A DNA stretch of 62,000 nucleotides, taken from positions 20,612,501 through 20,674,500 of the forward strand of contig WPIO01000001.1 in the NCBI GenBank assembly GCA_009760855.2, given 5' to 3'. This document shows, piece after piece, positions 12,541-23,974 of the stretch; the stretch's first letter is position 1; each line of letters opens with the position of its first letter. The position numbers and the translations under genes were made by a program. The notes under the pieces were generated by a model that ran no database searches, was not told the DNA's origin, and saw only the letters and a list, made by a program, of their open reading frames with translations. Source of the DNA: Cristatella mucedo. Lineage: Eukaryota > Bryozoa > Phylactolaemata > Cristatellidae.

Positions 12541-12960
12541 AGCCCAGCAGTGCGGTTAAAACACAAGCGGCCCCAACTGGGTGCCAAAAGCAACAGTTTA
12601 TTGTGGGTCTGTTAGTTGTGGTTACACGCCGGCGAAAGCCCTTTACGCTGCGCCCACCGGACCAGCGGAGTTAACTCCGCGAGAACTCCCAAAGCCCGAG
12701 AATTATTTTAAACTACCCTACGCGTTTACGCGCCGTGCACCGGATACGCGGAGTTAACTGCTTGAGAACTCCCGAAGCCTGACCACAATAAGCTACCACA
12801 CGCCTACGGCAGCAGGGTGCATTTACAAAGATTAAAGTTCGAAATGCTTGCTGATATTCCAGAGAGAAGCTCGGCTTGCACCCGTGCTGCTTTAGTTTGC
12901 CCATGATCCTGCAGTGAGATCGCGAGCAGGCTCGGCCTTGCAATTTAAGTACCTGTCAGC
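12540..12960 (-). repeat. LTR-like segment with an internal tandem duplication
   Basis: On the - strand AATAAACTGTTGC (about 12600) is followed by a TTTTGGCACCCAGTTGGGG stretch that could be an LTR end and primer-binding site. Two similar units starting with ACCGG at 12656 and at 12739 (period 83) both contain GGAGTTAACT and GAGAACTCCC. Orientation agrees with the gypsy pol at 6.4-8.4 kb, so this could be its 5' LTR, with the Tc1 copies inserted between. Confidence 0.4.
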
Positions 12961-12969
12961 TGATAAAAC

Positions 12970-14560
12970 AATCACAGCTCTATAGGCTAAAAGTTCAATG
13001 CAGCTATCATTTTGGTTTTAGCTGAAGGTAAATAACTTGATATTGTTGGGTTTCTAACAATGACCCGGGTCGGGAAGAGCTTGCAGTTAGTAGTGTGCTG
13101 GGAATTTTCTGCAGAATGCCGTTCTTCACTTTTCAATGTACGAGTGTGCACTTTCAAGGCTGACATAATGCAAGTCACATGCGAGCGCACGGCCAGTGGC
13201 AACACAAGTTTAAAATTCTTAGTCCGGCGGTACCATGACCCAAAGTAAGTCTGCTTTGCACTCAAGATGCACGCAATATTTTATTTACTGAGCAAAATCG
13301 AACACTGTTAACTGTTCAGTCGGTGATCGACTGCAGCTAGCTTTAGCGTTCGGCTGTGAAACACAAAGTTAGTTAGATGTGTGTATGAAAGGTAAGACCC
13401 TCTTTATCAACCACTATCTATATTGCATCGGCTGATTTTCACTTTGGTTTGCCGATTCTCAAAAGTGGTTATTATGCACTGGCGTGGGTGAGTAATTAAA
13501 CAGGATCCGCTTGCGAAGTAAGTATTTATCATTGACTAAAACCCTAGTTTCGGCAGAGAAGAGGTACTCAAACCATCCATGGTTTGTCGCCTTGCTGTCT
13601 CCAATGTTTGTTATTCAATCGAAGGTGCTGGATCTGGTATCTCTCTGACGAGATTATTTCTGTACTCAGCCGCTCAGTAGTTATGTCTGCCACGATTCGT
13701 TCTCTGGCAGGTTTCTGGGTCTGGCATTTTGAGAAGGAGCATTGTTATGCTAGTAACGAGCTCGACGTGTGCGATGTCAGTACGCTATTCTTTACTCTGC
13801 TATGTTGTATAGTGACTGCTGCGAGGAGCCTGCGCCTTCCTTAACCACGGTTTAGTTTTCTCGATTGTCACTCATTGGATTCCACTTACACGTTCACTCG
13901 CTGGAGAAATTATATCTGCATTCGAGGTTAAGAAATACCTCCCAGGAACAAACCTGGTAGCTATAAAAACGCCAAAATTCTTGTCAGAAGTATATGTCTC
14001 AATATTATAAAAGGAACTTCGAGCCTGTAGGACAGTGAGTATAGGTTACATCATTTTCGCCCTCCGACATAAAGTACGCTGCATGTGCTCTTTGTCCTTT
14101 GCAGAATTCTCTTCCGAAAACCGAAGTTCTCGCGGACATTGCACAAGGAAACCGATAAAGCTAATACCTGTTTCAAGCCTATCTGTTTGTTGTATGACCG
14201 AAACCTGTAAGAAATTACGTACCTATGGACATCTAAATGGCTTCTTTAGATACGCCCGCGGCTAGTAACCCGCATACTAGTTAAGATCGTTCATACTTAC
14301 TATCGCTTCGTTCTCGTAGCCAAATGCATTCCTTGATGTTATTCCTGTTGCTAAGATCCCTGAATTATGCATTGACAAAAGAAAAGCACCCCTGAGCAGC
14401 CGCTGTGGCCGGGGCAGCCAGCTGAGATGCCGCTAGTTTGACGAGAACTGCAGCCCGAGTACCCTCGCTCGTTGTGTTTTCCTAGCATTGTCTTGAACCG
14501 CTCAGCACGTTGTCCTCAAGCGGCACTATACATCTCTCTTCGTTAGTTTCATCAGACCTT
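12970..14560. other. no gene seen
   Basis: Mixed-composition sequence with open frames under 93 codons on both strands. None has a recognisable motif, splice context or polyadenylation signal. Confidence 0.4.
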
Positions 14561-14589
14561 TTATAACTCCGGCTGCCCAACTTAATGCT

Positions 14590-15410
14590 TGTCTTTGGAA
14601 TCATCGTTCGAAGCGCAATACACCGCTTGTAATAAGCGACCTTATTCTGAACAAGGTCTCGACCTGCTCGCCTTGACTGAAATTTGGCTGAAATGGGTCA
14701 ACTTTTCTATAATGAAAGACGCAACTCCGACTGGTCACCTCCTTTCACACGCCCAGATCAATCAAAACTGGAGGCTGAGTCGCTATTGTACCAAGCTCAA
14801 ATTTCCATTTCAAGCCATTTGCAGTACCCTCGAAGCAGTTTTTTAAACCTGTTGTCTTAATTTCACCCGAATATATGCAACCGACTATGGCAGTAGTATA
14901 TCGCCCATCGGGTACCAAATCCTTCTTTATCTCAAATCTCTCCAACCTCATTTCGATTCTGTGCACATGAAATCGATCTTTCCTCATTGCGAGTGATTTT
15001 TTCAACATTCATTTGGATAACTTGTGTGACGCCTTCAGCTCTGAATTGCGTGCACTGACTGACTCACAGTCTCTTGTGTGTTTCATGTACGTGGCTCTAC
15101 TCACATCGAGGGTCACACACTCAAGCAAATTTTCTCATACAAATGCACTTTGTCATCACCAATTATTACCTGATTCTGCTTATCTGACCATATGCAGATC
15201 TCATTCAGTCTACAGTGTGTGCCCTCCTTCTCCTCTAAAATCATCTTTGAATCGCGAAACCGCAAGACCCTTGACATTGATGCTGGCCGTGCGAGAGGCT
15301 CTGCCTTGTCTCTGCGGCTCTGACGAGTTTGCACTTCTGACTTAGCACACTGTGCGCCCTCGCCCAGACGACTTTTGTTTACCACTGACATTAAACTAGC
15401 TAAGTCTATT
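14590..15410 (+). pseudogene. LINE endonuclease domain
   Basis: The frame contains GLDLLALTEIWL, matching the LTETWL box of apurinic-endonuclease-like domains of LINEs, followed by MKDATPTGH (usually a P-x-G-Y type segment). Later, about 14890-15130, appear a VYRP-S-like start and HLDNLCDAF, corresponding to the GDFN-H segment. The frame shifts several times across it. Confidence 0.72.
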
Positions 15411-16077
15411 AAGTGAAAGCGTGAAAAAGCGGACAAAAGATTATGACTGACTGTTCTTTAACAGGCACAGTAGGACTACTGTAGAGCGTAAAAACCGATC
15501 CTAGCACAGGCCAAGTCCAGCTTATATAAAAAAAATTATTGATTCACAGATGCACAATCTAAAAATGCAGATGTTGAAGATCAACCATCTCCTTAACCAC
15601 TCCCAGGTTAGCTCCATACGGAGTGATCAACGTGACGATCTAGCTCTGAGCTCTGCAAACTTGTCGGACTACTAGGCCATTTCAGGAGGTCAAGAAGGCA
15701 CACTAATCCAGAGTAAGCCAAGCCCACTCCGCCTGGTCGCGAGCAGAAGTTGTGGCACCGCCCACTTTATACTACAAAACGCAAGAAACAAAGTCGAGCG
15801 CAGTAACAGTTAGCTCTCAACTCAGAGAAAAAAGCGGCAGAGGGACGGCTCGTGCTTTGAACACTCATTAGTTGAGATACTCGTAAGTCAAAGGACCTCT
15901 ATGGTGAAGGAACAGAAAACCGAAACAACTCAATTAGGCTCCATCAATAAATAACTAGAGAGCCGTTAGGCCGGACTGGAGCACTAGCTAGGCCTAAAGG
16001 CCGCAGTTTGACGACGTCTCTAGCTTCTACGTCAACAAGATAGGCAAGATCAGGGAGTCCATCATTCAGATGGCCGC

Positions 16078-16930
16078 ATGCCCCTGGAATTGTATCCCTC
16101 AATTCCATCGAGCATCTTAATGTCTACATTCAAAGGGGTCACTAGTGACCTCGTCCTGAAGTTCATAACCCAACCAAAGGAGGCAACTAGTCCTCTGGAC
16201 CCTATTCCCACCGTCCTGCTTATGAGATGCATTGATCTGCTGCTGCTGTGCATAACAAACATCTTAGATGTGCCATTACCCTCAGGTCATGTCCGAGCAC
16301 CTTTCAAAAAGGCTGTAGTCAGGCCACGTGCTTCCTTTGCAGCAAGTAATTGGACTCAAAGTGTAAAGCAACATAAAAGAGATTGAGTTCTTCAAGGGTG
16401 CTTTATAAAGTGTATTATTATTATTTATTGTATTATTACTCAAGAAAGCAAAACTAGACTCTACAAACTTGACCAACTTCCGCCCAGTCTCCCTCTTACC
16501 GTCTCTATCAAAGACATTGGAACGAGTCGTGGCGGACCAGCAGAACTCATATATTTAAACTTCAAACCTCTTTAGAAAGTTCCAGTCTGATTTTAGATCA
16601 AATCACTCCACAGAGTCATCACTCCTTCGGGTGTACAACGACCTACTTACGAATTCAGACAAGGGTAGAGTATCTCTGCTTATTTTGCTCGATCTTTCGG
16701 CAGCTTTTGATAATACCTCCAGAGTATTGATGCAAATGGACAAAGATCATGCGAGAAACCTCTGAAATGTGGCTTACCGCAGGGTTCTTTGCTTGGTTGG
16801 GCTCTTTTCATGGTTTATATTCTCTCTCTTGCCGATGTGATTGTCAAGCACAGTCTAGGCTTTCACTTCTATGCGGATGACACTCAGTTGTACCTCTGCT
16901 TTGACCCTGTAGTTCGATTGCATGAGGGCT
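16078..16930 (+). pseudogene. LINE reverse transcriptase, fingers and palm
   Basis: The segment reads ATSPLDPIPTVLL, then PFKKAVVRP, matching the start of LINE reverse transcriptases. In 16460-16720 NFRPVSLLPSLSKTLERVV and LLILLDLSAAFD follow. At 16789-16920 HSLGFHFYADDTQLYL gives the catalytic YADD box. Frame breaks separate these pieces. A TTA-like repeat (16416-16440) between fingers and palm may be the scar of another insertion. Confidence 0.85.
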
Positions 16931-17272
16931 GGTACTGCTCCTTTCCTCAACAGCTGGTGGGAGCATCCTCTGGAGGAGCCTGGGCACAGCTGTGGTCAGC
17001 TTCTAATGAGGCGTCGACAGAGGCCGATAACCCATTGGTGAACAGATGGTGGATTCACCATCGGGGTCGGCCAAGGGACAGCCAGGGTCGATGAGAGGAG
17101 TGGAGCAAGAGTAGGGCCGAAGGGAGCCGTGAGCTCATCGACTCCGTGTGTTGGTAATAAACTGACTGTTGGTATTGGGCATCGGCTGGCTCTCTGATGG
17201 GCGAACCAAACTACAGAACCCTCCCAGCCCTCCAGAACGTCGAATTCTCAGAACTCTCCTGCAGCATGTTCT
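16930..17272 (+). repeat. solo-LTR-like interspersed repeat, copy 1
   Basis: This insertion splits the LINE thumb domain. It matches 36275-36560 over its length (shared pieces CTCCTTTCCT, GCCTGGGCACAGCTGTGGTC, TAATGAGGCGT, GGTGAACAGATGG versus GGTGAACCGATGG, and CATCGGCTGGCTCTCTG). An AATAAA lies about 110 bases before its right end, as in an LTR. No internal coding region is present. Confidence 0.65.
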
Positions 17273-17409
17273 GATAACATCTCCACATGGATGTCAGCAA
17301 ACTTTCTTAAATTAAATGACGACGAAACCAACTTAGTAGCTATGTGCAAGCCAAACGTGATTCGGAAATTAGAAAGTTTAGGGCTCACAATCATCTCTGC
17401 CAAAATATC

Positions 17410-17950
17410 TCCTTTAACAATAATAATAATAAGGCACTTGATAAAGCACCCTCAGAGAACTTAATCTCTCTCACTCTCTCTCTAGGTGCTTTACATTTGC
17501 TGCAAAGGTAAATGCAATTGAATGGTGAGTAAAATCATTCTTGATAAACAAACAAAATGAATAACATGGCTCGGGTGACGTGCCCAGGGTCAGCATGCAA
17601 ATGTGGTTAGTGGCAGCATGCACAGTGTCAGCAAGCATAAGCACATCAAGGACGAATCACAGGGACCCACTAAATGCTGTCCTAAATAGGTGTGTTTTTA
17701 AATTCTTTTTAAATGTGGTCAGGTCAGGGGACGTTCTGACGCAGGTCGGGAGGGAGTTCCAGGCTTTGGGAGCATACGAACTACATGCACGGTCTCCAAA
17801 GGATTTGAGGTTTGTACTGGGTATTTGTAGACTGTTGGATTCCGTAAAGCTGGTGGTACGATGCTTGGCCTGATGGGGAGTACATCTGAGAGATAGGCTG
17901 GAGATAAAAGATGAAGTGACCTAAAAGTGAGTGACAAAACCTCGAAGTCA
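17410..17950 (-). mobile_element. LINE 3' end inserted antisense into the + strand LINE
   Basis: On the - strand it reads SLTFRSLHLLSPAYLSDVLP and then the C-terminal PSRPASERPLT piece, followed by 3' untranslated sequence, the conserved terminal stem-loop and TTA repeats (17420-17432 on the + strand). The + strand LINE resumes right after it. The stem here is TAAAGCACC with GGTGCTTTA. The loop carries an expanded CT run. Confidence 0.82.
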
Positions 17951-17954
17951 ATCC

Positions 17955-18740
17955 TGTTTAATCCACATGAAATCTATGTCCTGTTTCATTGTGACCTTTC
18001 ATTAGACGACTACATCCGCTCCACATTCTTGTTTGCCTACTTTCAGCCACGTAAGATTGCTAATTTGGGCTTGTGATACCTCATCTAAATTTGGCCAAGC
18101 TTTTGTGACATTCTTTCTTGGTTTATGTTACTCACTGCTTGCTGGTCTACCGGCTTGTCCAATCAGGCACCTACAACTGGTGCAAAACTCTGCAGCTAGG
18201 CAGGGCTGTCGTGAGCGTAGCAGTTGCCACATCTCACCACTTTTTGCCGACATGCACTGGCTCCAGGTTATGCAGCACATCGACTTCAAGGATTTGTCAC
18301 TCGCTTTTAGGTCCCTTCATTCTTTGGCTGCATCCTACCTATAATATCTACTACCCAACCTGGCTAAGCACCGTACCACTCACTTTTGGAATCTATTGTT
18401 TACCTATACCTAGTAAATCTTAGAAGAAACTAAAACCGCATCTTATTATTACAGAATTGAGAAGGTCCCTGTGATTCGTCCTTTATATGCTGATGCATGC
18501 TCTGCATTACTCTGTGCATGCTGCTATTAACAGTGCTTGCTTACTGACTCTGTGCCTGTCGCCCCTAACAATGTTATTCAGGTTGTATATTGAGCATGCT
18601 ACCACTGATCCTTCGATCGTGCTTCTTTTGCAGCAAATTTAAAGTACCCAGAAAGAGATTGAGTTCTCTAAGGATGCTATATCCAATGGATTACTATTAT
18701 TATTATTATTATTATTATTGCTATTATTATCATGAGTTGC
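17955..18740 (+). pseudogene. LINE ORF2 C-terminus and 3' tail
   Basis: Frames read HLQLVQNSAARQGCRERSSC, then SPLFADMHWL and LSLAFRSLHSLAASYL, the conserved C-terminal segment of these LINEs. The 3' part (18600-18735) contains the CAGCAAATTTAAAGTACCC hairpin start and an ATTATT repeat at 18689-18735. Confidence 0.83.
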
Positions 18741-18779
18741 TTCAGGATCATATAGTAAGCTAAAATCGGGTAAAAGAGC

Positions 18780-19400
18780 TGGCAAGATTATGCTCCTGAG
18801 CCACGGCATCTCTGCCTATGGTGTCAGCCCATCACGTCCACGACTGGTTCATTGCTGATGATCGACCTGTTGACATTAAATGTCAGGCACTCCCTGGCAG
18901 TGCTAGGGCATGCCCATAGCATTTGAATAAACGATGCGATGTCACCCAGTCAGCCTGATTACATATCGAAAGAGTGTTGATAAATAGTGCACCTTAAATG
19001 CAATACATGCTTCATACTTTCCAACGGATGCATTTTAAGTAATGTGGATGAGATATCAGCATGCTATAGACAGTATGTCGATTCGACATACGGTGCAAAT
19101 AAACGTATCAGCAAGGCAGCACACTGCTCAGACAGCTTGGTATTATGCAACTTAAAGAACATTGGATTGGCTCAAAGCTACTGACCACAAAATACTCTAG
19201 CCTACTTTTCTTAGGCTGCATCGTTTTTCAAACACCTCATTAAAGACCCAGCCGTCACTGGCCGTTGCAGGCCATCTTAGACAAGTAATGAAGGACTTGT
19301 GAGTGCAGTTTTCTTTAAGTGAGCAAAGGCTGCTATAGTTTGACTCTGTTTGAACGCATGACAATGCGTTTCGTTTATTGTAGCAAATCATGTCTTTACT
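18780..19400 (+). repeat. unnamed interspersed repeat R1, copy 1
   Basis: Starts near GTCAGGCACTCCCTGGCAGTGCTAGGGCATG-like sequence (about 18884) and continues with a CAGCCTGATTACATAT landmark and an ATGAGATATCAGCATGCTATA landmark. Matching landmarks in the same order occur at about 21205-21470 and 24640-25100. No coding potential was seen. Confidence 0.6.
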
Positions 19401-19834
19401 CACATCAACATATTAGACATGTACGTCAACCATGTTAGAAGGCGATACCAACGCTATATTTACACTGGGCTTGCTATATGATGCATTAATGCTTCTGCAC
19501 GCATTGCTTGTTGTATGTTGACGTTGGACAAGCTGCGGAGTGTGTCGATGATTCTACAGCTATCGTTGATAATGCAAGTGTCCTCGTGGGTGACTCATTA
19601 AATAGAGATTGAAAGCGTCTACGGGTTACTTCCTTGTTGATAGAGTATTGGGGCATGGAAGTTCAAATATTTTGTTAGAACGTTTGCATAGGATAGCCCA
19701 TGGTGCACATCAATATAATGACACGTGAGGAACCATCGTGTTATTTAAAGATGCTCTAGGCATGAGGTGCTGTCTCCTCAGTTATTGGTCCGATGCAACT
19801 GCATGTAACTAAAATATACTAGCTGATTCAACAG

Positions 19835-19988
19835 CCTCTTTGTATAGCGATAGAAGAGCCTTTAAGGTTATCACCACTGCTTGTAGTGGCAATAAATCAT
19901 CGCTCGTCACAGGTTTCAAACACACGACCTCGGGATCGAATCGTGAAAAGTGACCGCCTTACCCAGTGTGCCACCACGGCTCGCAACT
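19835..19988 (-). repeat. tRNA-derived SINE-like copy
   Basis: On the - strand a head GAGCCGTGGTGGCACACTGG with A-box character is followed by a B-box-like GTGTTTGAAACCTG and the body GGTGATAACCTTAAAGGCTC. The body is shared with copies at 21.9, 52.0 and 61.5 kb. Confidence 0.6.
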
Positions 19989-19999
19989 ACTCTGCTGAA

Positions 20000-20765
20000 C
20001 CCTCTCCCCAAAAAAGGAGGAGATGCAATGCTTGATGCATGCCGATAAATCAAACTTTTGCGAAATTCATTTGGAGACTGCATGGTACATCATGATGGCA
20101 ACTGCAAGAGTGCACTAAATGAACTTATGAAAGGCTGCACAAGTTACATGAGACCTGAGGGTTACATCTGGCAAACAGGTTGATGCTTAAGCACATATAC
20201 CGAAGAGTGCACAAGATGAAGATCTCCCATATTGAGCAAGTCACCAGCTCCAGTGTTAAGAATGCAGTCAATAATTGCGATAAATAGCTAGGTCTATCTG
20301 ACATCTACGACTCTACCTCAACATTTACACCTCTGTGCATTCAACACCGCCACATTCGTAGCGTTTAACTCTCGAAGTCCTTTCGGTACAGGCAGCAAAG
20401 AATCTATCCCGAAAGGCAATCAAGCAGACAAAACAAATTCTAAGAGAGGTGAGAAATATAATTATCAAACCTAATGACAAGTGACATTCGTCAGCGTTCG
20501 GTATATAACAAAAATAGAGCTGGTCACATTTGACTGCTTGCATGCATTAGCAGCATAAAAAAATGTGCCAAGACCTGCTGTGCCAAGATTTGGCTTAACT
20601 AGAATATCTGCAAACTTATGAACTCAGCCATGATCATCACGAACTGCTCTTTCTGCTACTCAATCAAAGATTAGATTTAATAGTAACCCAACAGCAATTA
20701 TATTCATGGCTGCATAGAAGCGGCTCTGTATGAGGCACCATATACAAGCAAGAAACTAAAAATGC
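20000..20765. other. no gene seen
   Basis: Short frames only, none longer than about 70 codons, no motif. Confidence 0.4.
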
Positions 20766-20769
20766 ATCC

Positions 20770-21005
20770 TGTATGCCTGCATTTAGTGGGCCTCTGCGAT
20801 TAGTCCTTTCTGTGAGCACACGTGCTGATACTGTGCATGCTGCCACTAACCAAACTTGCATGCTCATCCTGTGCATGTCACCCCCAACTATATTATTCCT
20901 GTTGTTTATTGAGGTGCCTAGAAAGCATTTCATATTTGAGGTCACAGAAAGGTTGAGTTCTCCGAGGGTGCTATGTCAAATGAATTATTATTATTATTAT
21001 TATGC
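20770..21005 (+). repeat. LINE 3' tail fragment
   Basis: Contains CATTTAGTGGGCCTCTGCGATT, the 3' untranslated start seen at 26.4 kb, and ends with GTTGAGTTCTCCGAGGGTGC followed by ATT repeats (20984-21002). The terminal hairpin carries an insertion between its two arms. Confidence 0.72.
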
Positions 21006-21204
21006 AACCATACACCACAACTTGACGAACGAATGGCAGAAGTCGACTTCGGTAGTGATGCAAGGTAAAACGCATGCGATAGTCAGGAGATCAATACCTC
21101 AGCAAAGTACAGAACAAACAGCAAAAGCACTAAGTACAGCATTGTCAAATTAAAAGTCTGCAGCAGACATATGAATAACTGTCTATGCTATGAGAATTGA
21201 CGAT

Positions 21205-21475
21205 GACCGATCTGTTGATCTCGGCTGTCAGGCACTTCTCCCCCCCCCGTCCACGGTTCTAGAGCATGCACAGGGCATTTGAATATAGCACGAGATGCCA
21301 GGCGGTCACCTTGATTACATATAAACCTTGAGTTATCTACAGTGCTGATAAGGAGTGTTCCTTAAATGTATGGAATGCTTCTGCCTATTTAATGGATGGA
21401 GTTCAAGTTGTATATTTGAGATATACACTTGCTATAGTAATCATGCATTACTGCATACGATGCAATAAAGAGGTA
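21205..21475 (+). repeat. unnamed interspersed repeat R1, copy 2
   Basis: Shares GCTGTCAGGCACT, CTTGATTACATAT, and a TTGAGATATACACTTGCTATA piece with copy 1 at 18.88-19.07 kb. A run of C (21240-21248) interrupts it. Confidence 0.55.
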
Positions 21476-21699
21476 AGAGTAAGTCAGCAACCTGTGTAGA
21501 TAGTTCTGACGTCAACGACACCATTCGTGAATTCTCAACTAGGATTGCCTCTTTTGAACAAAAAATGTTCGTCGTCATGAAGCAGTCGACGTGTTTTCTA
21601 TTACCCACCGCTAAGCACCGGAATGAAAAAAGATCTTCAATCTAATTCATACAACAATATTATGTCTTAGATAGTGTCTTATTCTGTTAAAAAACTTGG

Positions 21700-21827
21700 T
21701 TAGTGGCAGCATGCACAGTGTCAGCATGCATAAGCACATCAAGGACGAATCACAGGGACCCACTAAATGCTGTCCTAAATAGGTGTGTTTTTAAATTCTT
21801 TTTAAATGTGGTCAGGTCCGGGGAGCT
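21700..21827 (-). repeat. LINE 3' UTR fragment nearly identical to one 4 kb away
   Basis: About 125 bases match 17599-17723 with only one internal difference seen by eye, while the flanks are unrelated. It lacks both the ORF end and the terminal hairpin, so it is an internal slice. Confidence 0.75.
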
Positions 21828-21871
21828 AGGCTTGGCTGATTTCTAGAGTGATTAGCATAAACACAATAACT

Positions 21872-22022
21872 AGACCCTAGCTGACTAAACAGCCTCTTTT
21901 TGCATATCGACAGAAGAGCCTTTACGGTTTTCACCATTGCTTGCAGTGGCGATAAAGAATCGCTCACCACAGGAATCGAACCTAAGCAACCACCATACCT
22001 AAAGTGCCATCACGGCTCACCA
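21872..22022 (-). repeat. tRNA-derived SINE-like copy
   Basis: Same head-to-body organisation as the copy at 19.84-19.99 kb: a GAGCCGTGATGGCAC head on the - strand, a GGTTCGATTCCTGTGG B-box region, and the body GTAAAGGCTCTTCTGTCG. The B-box match is the best of the set. It abuts the Tc1-bearing repeat, as at 9.5 kb. Confidence 0.62.
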
Positions 22023-22029
22023 TGCAACT

Positions 22030-23970
22030 GATGCACACTTGGTTAAAGCATTTGGTGCAAAAGCTGGTGCGCCCATCGTGGGTGGCATTTCTTTGTGTGT
22101 GTTTTCCATGTTGGCAATAATATGCCTGATTTATTGGCTGAGAGGAGCCCTCGGCACGGCAGCAGGCTCGTCATTGTTCTTTTGCAAACTCTGCCAAATA
22201 CAGACGAAAATGTTTCCTCTATTACGTATTTTTGATTCTAGAGCATTGCTCATTCGAAAAGTTCAATATTTTGGAATACTTAAATAACACTTTGAAATAA
22301 ACTATGCGTAATTTCTTTCATAATGAGCATGCACCCATAATTATTTGGTTTCGTAAATTACATGAAGACATCGTGGATTAAACTGCTGAGGGCGAAATGA
22401 TACATCGTGGATTCTCCTAGATCTAAAAAGTGTCTTCAAAGAAAATGGCGTCGCATACTATGCATTTAACTGATGGCACGACCGTAGCTGCATTTAAATT
22501 TAGTCAAATATTAAATGCATATTTCATCGGACATCGAGGTAAGAAACGAGGCTCAAAATCTGATTCTCATCAAGCTAATACAACAAAGGTGAGCTCGCTG
22601 TGAGTAAGCCTCCGGTGTCGTCTTGAAAGCCAATTAAGTCATTAAGATACAATAACTTTTTATCAAATTGTAACAAGCTACCAACACAATTTCGTGCATG
22701 GTCACGGTTTAATACGCTTGGCTTAGTGAGTAACCACTTTCGCTGCCAACCGAGTCAACGGCTCCCATGTAAACAGATGAGATTGTATGATCCTGTGACT
22801 ATTCCACCCATTTTGAAAGCCATTCAGCAGAAAGCATTTTTTGTTAGTTTAATCACGAACAATACCTCGGCCAATGATGAGCTATGGTACTAAGACGTTC
22901 ACTTGACCAGCTGGAGCCAGCCCATGCCATCTTGGCGCTCAGTGCCCTGCAATGACATGCTGCTAGTTGCACAGCTTTCAGACGGTACCAGAGCAGTTTT
23001 GAGGTCGCTACATGGAAATGGGCATTCAAACCGATAAAACAGAGGGCAGCTAAAGATCTCTGAGGGTACTGCTATGAACATTTATTGTAAAATATCTGGA
23101 CTATGGTAGCAAGAAGCACTGCTGCTTTCGGGTCGCACTTGGGTAAATTCTCCGAGTGGGGATCTTCTCCTCAAAATGAGGGCTCTGAAAGACAGATTTT
23201 CCACTACAATCATGACTCGGTAGCTTAACGGACTAGAGCCGGACGTAAAAGTGGCCAAGTGCAAGCCATTATTGACTGTGCATCACAAAAAACAAGGCTG
23301 GATTTAGTTTGCTGATGCCAGCACTGGACAGCTGCAAATGGGAGCAGAGTGCTATGGACTGATGAGTCAGATTAAATCTCTTCGACTGCGAAAAAAGAAG
23401 GAAGTATGCCAGCTGGTGAATGGGTGATGTCTACGTGAGCTGTTTTCTGCAAAATACAGTGAATTTCAGTGATTTAAGTGTAATGGTATGGGGTTGCTTC
23501 ACAAATTCCGTGTTGGGTGGCTTCATAGGATTCAGGGAATCATGAGTCAGAAGTGCATCTTGATATTGTACCTTATGTTGTCTGGCCATCTACTTAGGCT
23601 CTTCACGGGCTCGCTTTCTGTTGGAAGCATGGTGATGATCTGACGAGAACTGCTGTGGTGGTCAAAGGTTTTCACGAACCATGCAGATTAGGACTTTGTG
23701 CCAATGAAGGTCAGGCAGTGTCCAAATCAAAGCCCAGACTTGAACTCAATGGAACAAATGTGCTGCGAAGTCAACTGCACTCCAAGATTCACAATTTTCC
23801 AGCTATTGAAATCCTATGAGTTCTGTGAGGTTTTGAAGGACTGCTAGACGTCAATTCCACCAGTAACGTGCCGGAACCAGGTGGAGTCAGTGCAGATGGA
23901 ATTGCGTTATCGCAAATCCTAGTCTGTCGACTAGTTATTGATTGTAGCTAATTAATTACCTGTGTGACGC
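22030..23970 (+). mobile_element. Tc1/mariner-bearing repeat, longer copy 2
   Basis: The first half (22030-22520) matches 9700-10190. The second part (22560-23965) contains a decayed Tc1/mariner transposase. Landmarks in order: WSRVLWTDESD-like around 23340-23370 (the catalytic Asp region), VMVWGCFTNSVLGG at 23485-23525, and CPNQSPDLNSMEQM at about 23718-23760, the SPDLNPIE box of Tc1. Several stops and frameshifts occur. The end near 23965 matches that of the 10.2 kb copy. Confidence 0.8.
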
Positions 23971-23974
23971 CGAA

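Larger units (their letters stand above)
14570..18740 (+). mobile_element. near-complete decayed CR1/L2/jockey-like LINE with nested insertions
   Basis: From left to right this element has an apurinic endonuclease domain (14590-15410), a linker, reverse transcriptase fingers (16078-16386), palm (16460-16930, with the YADD box near 16870), thumb and C-terminal segment (17275-17405 and 17955-18420), and a 3' tail (18420-18735) ending in a stem-loop and TTA repeats. Two foreign pieces interrupt it: a solo-LTR-like repeat at about 16930-17272 and an opposite-strand LINE 3' end at 17410-17950. Many frameshifts and stops are present. The order of domains is that of ORF2 of non-LTR retrotransposons. 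It is the best reference copy for the many fragments elsewhere in the window. Confidence 0.85.

Noticed and set aside
14745-15008. 87-codon - strand frame
   Set aside because: It is the antisense shadow of the LINE endonuclease.
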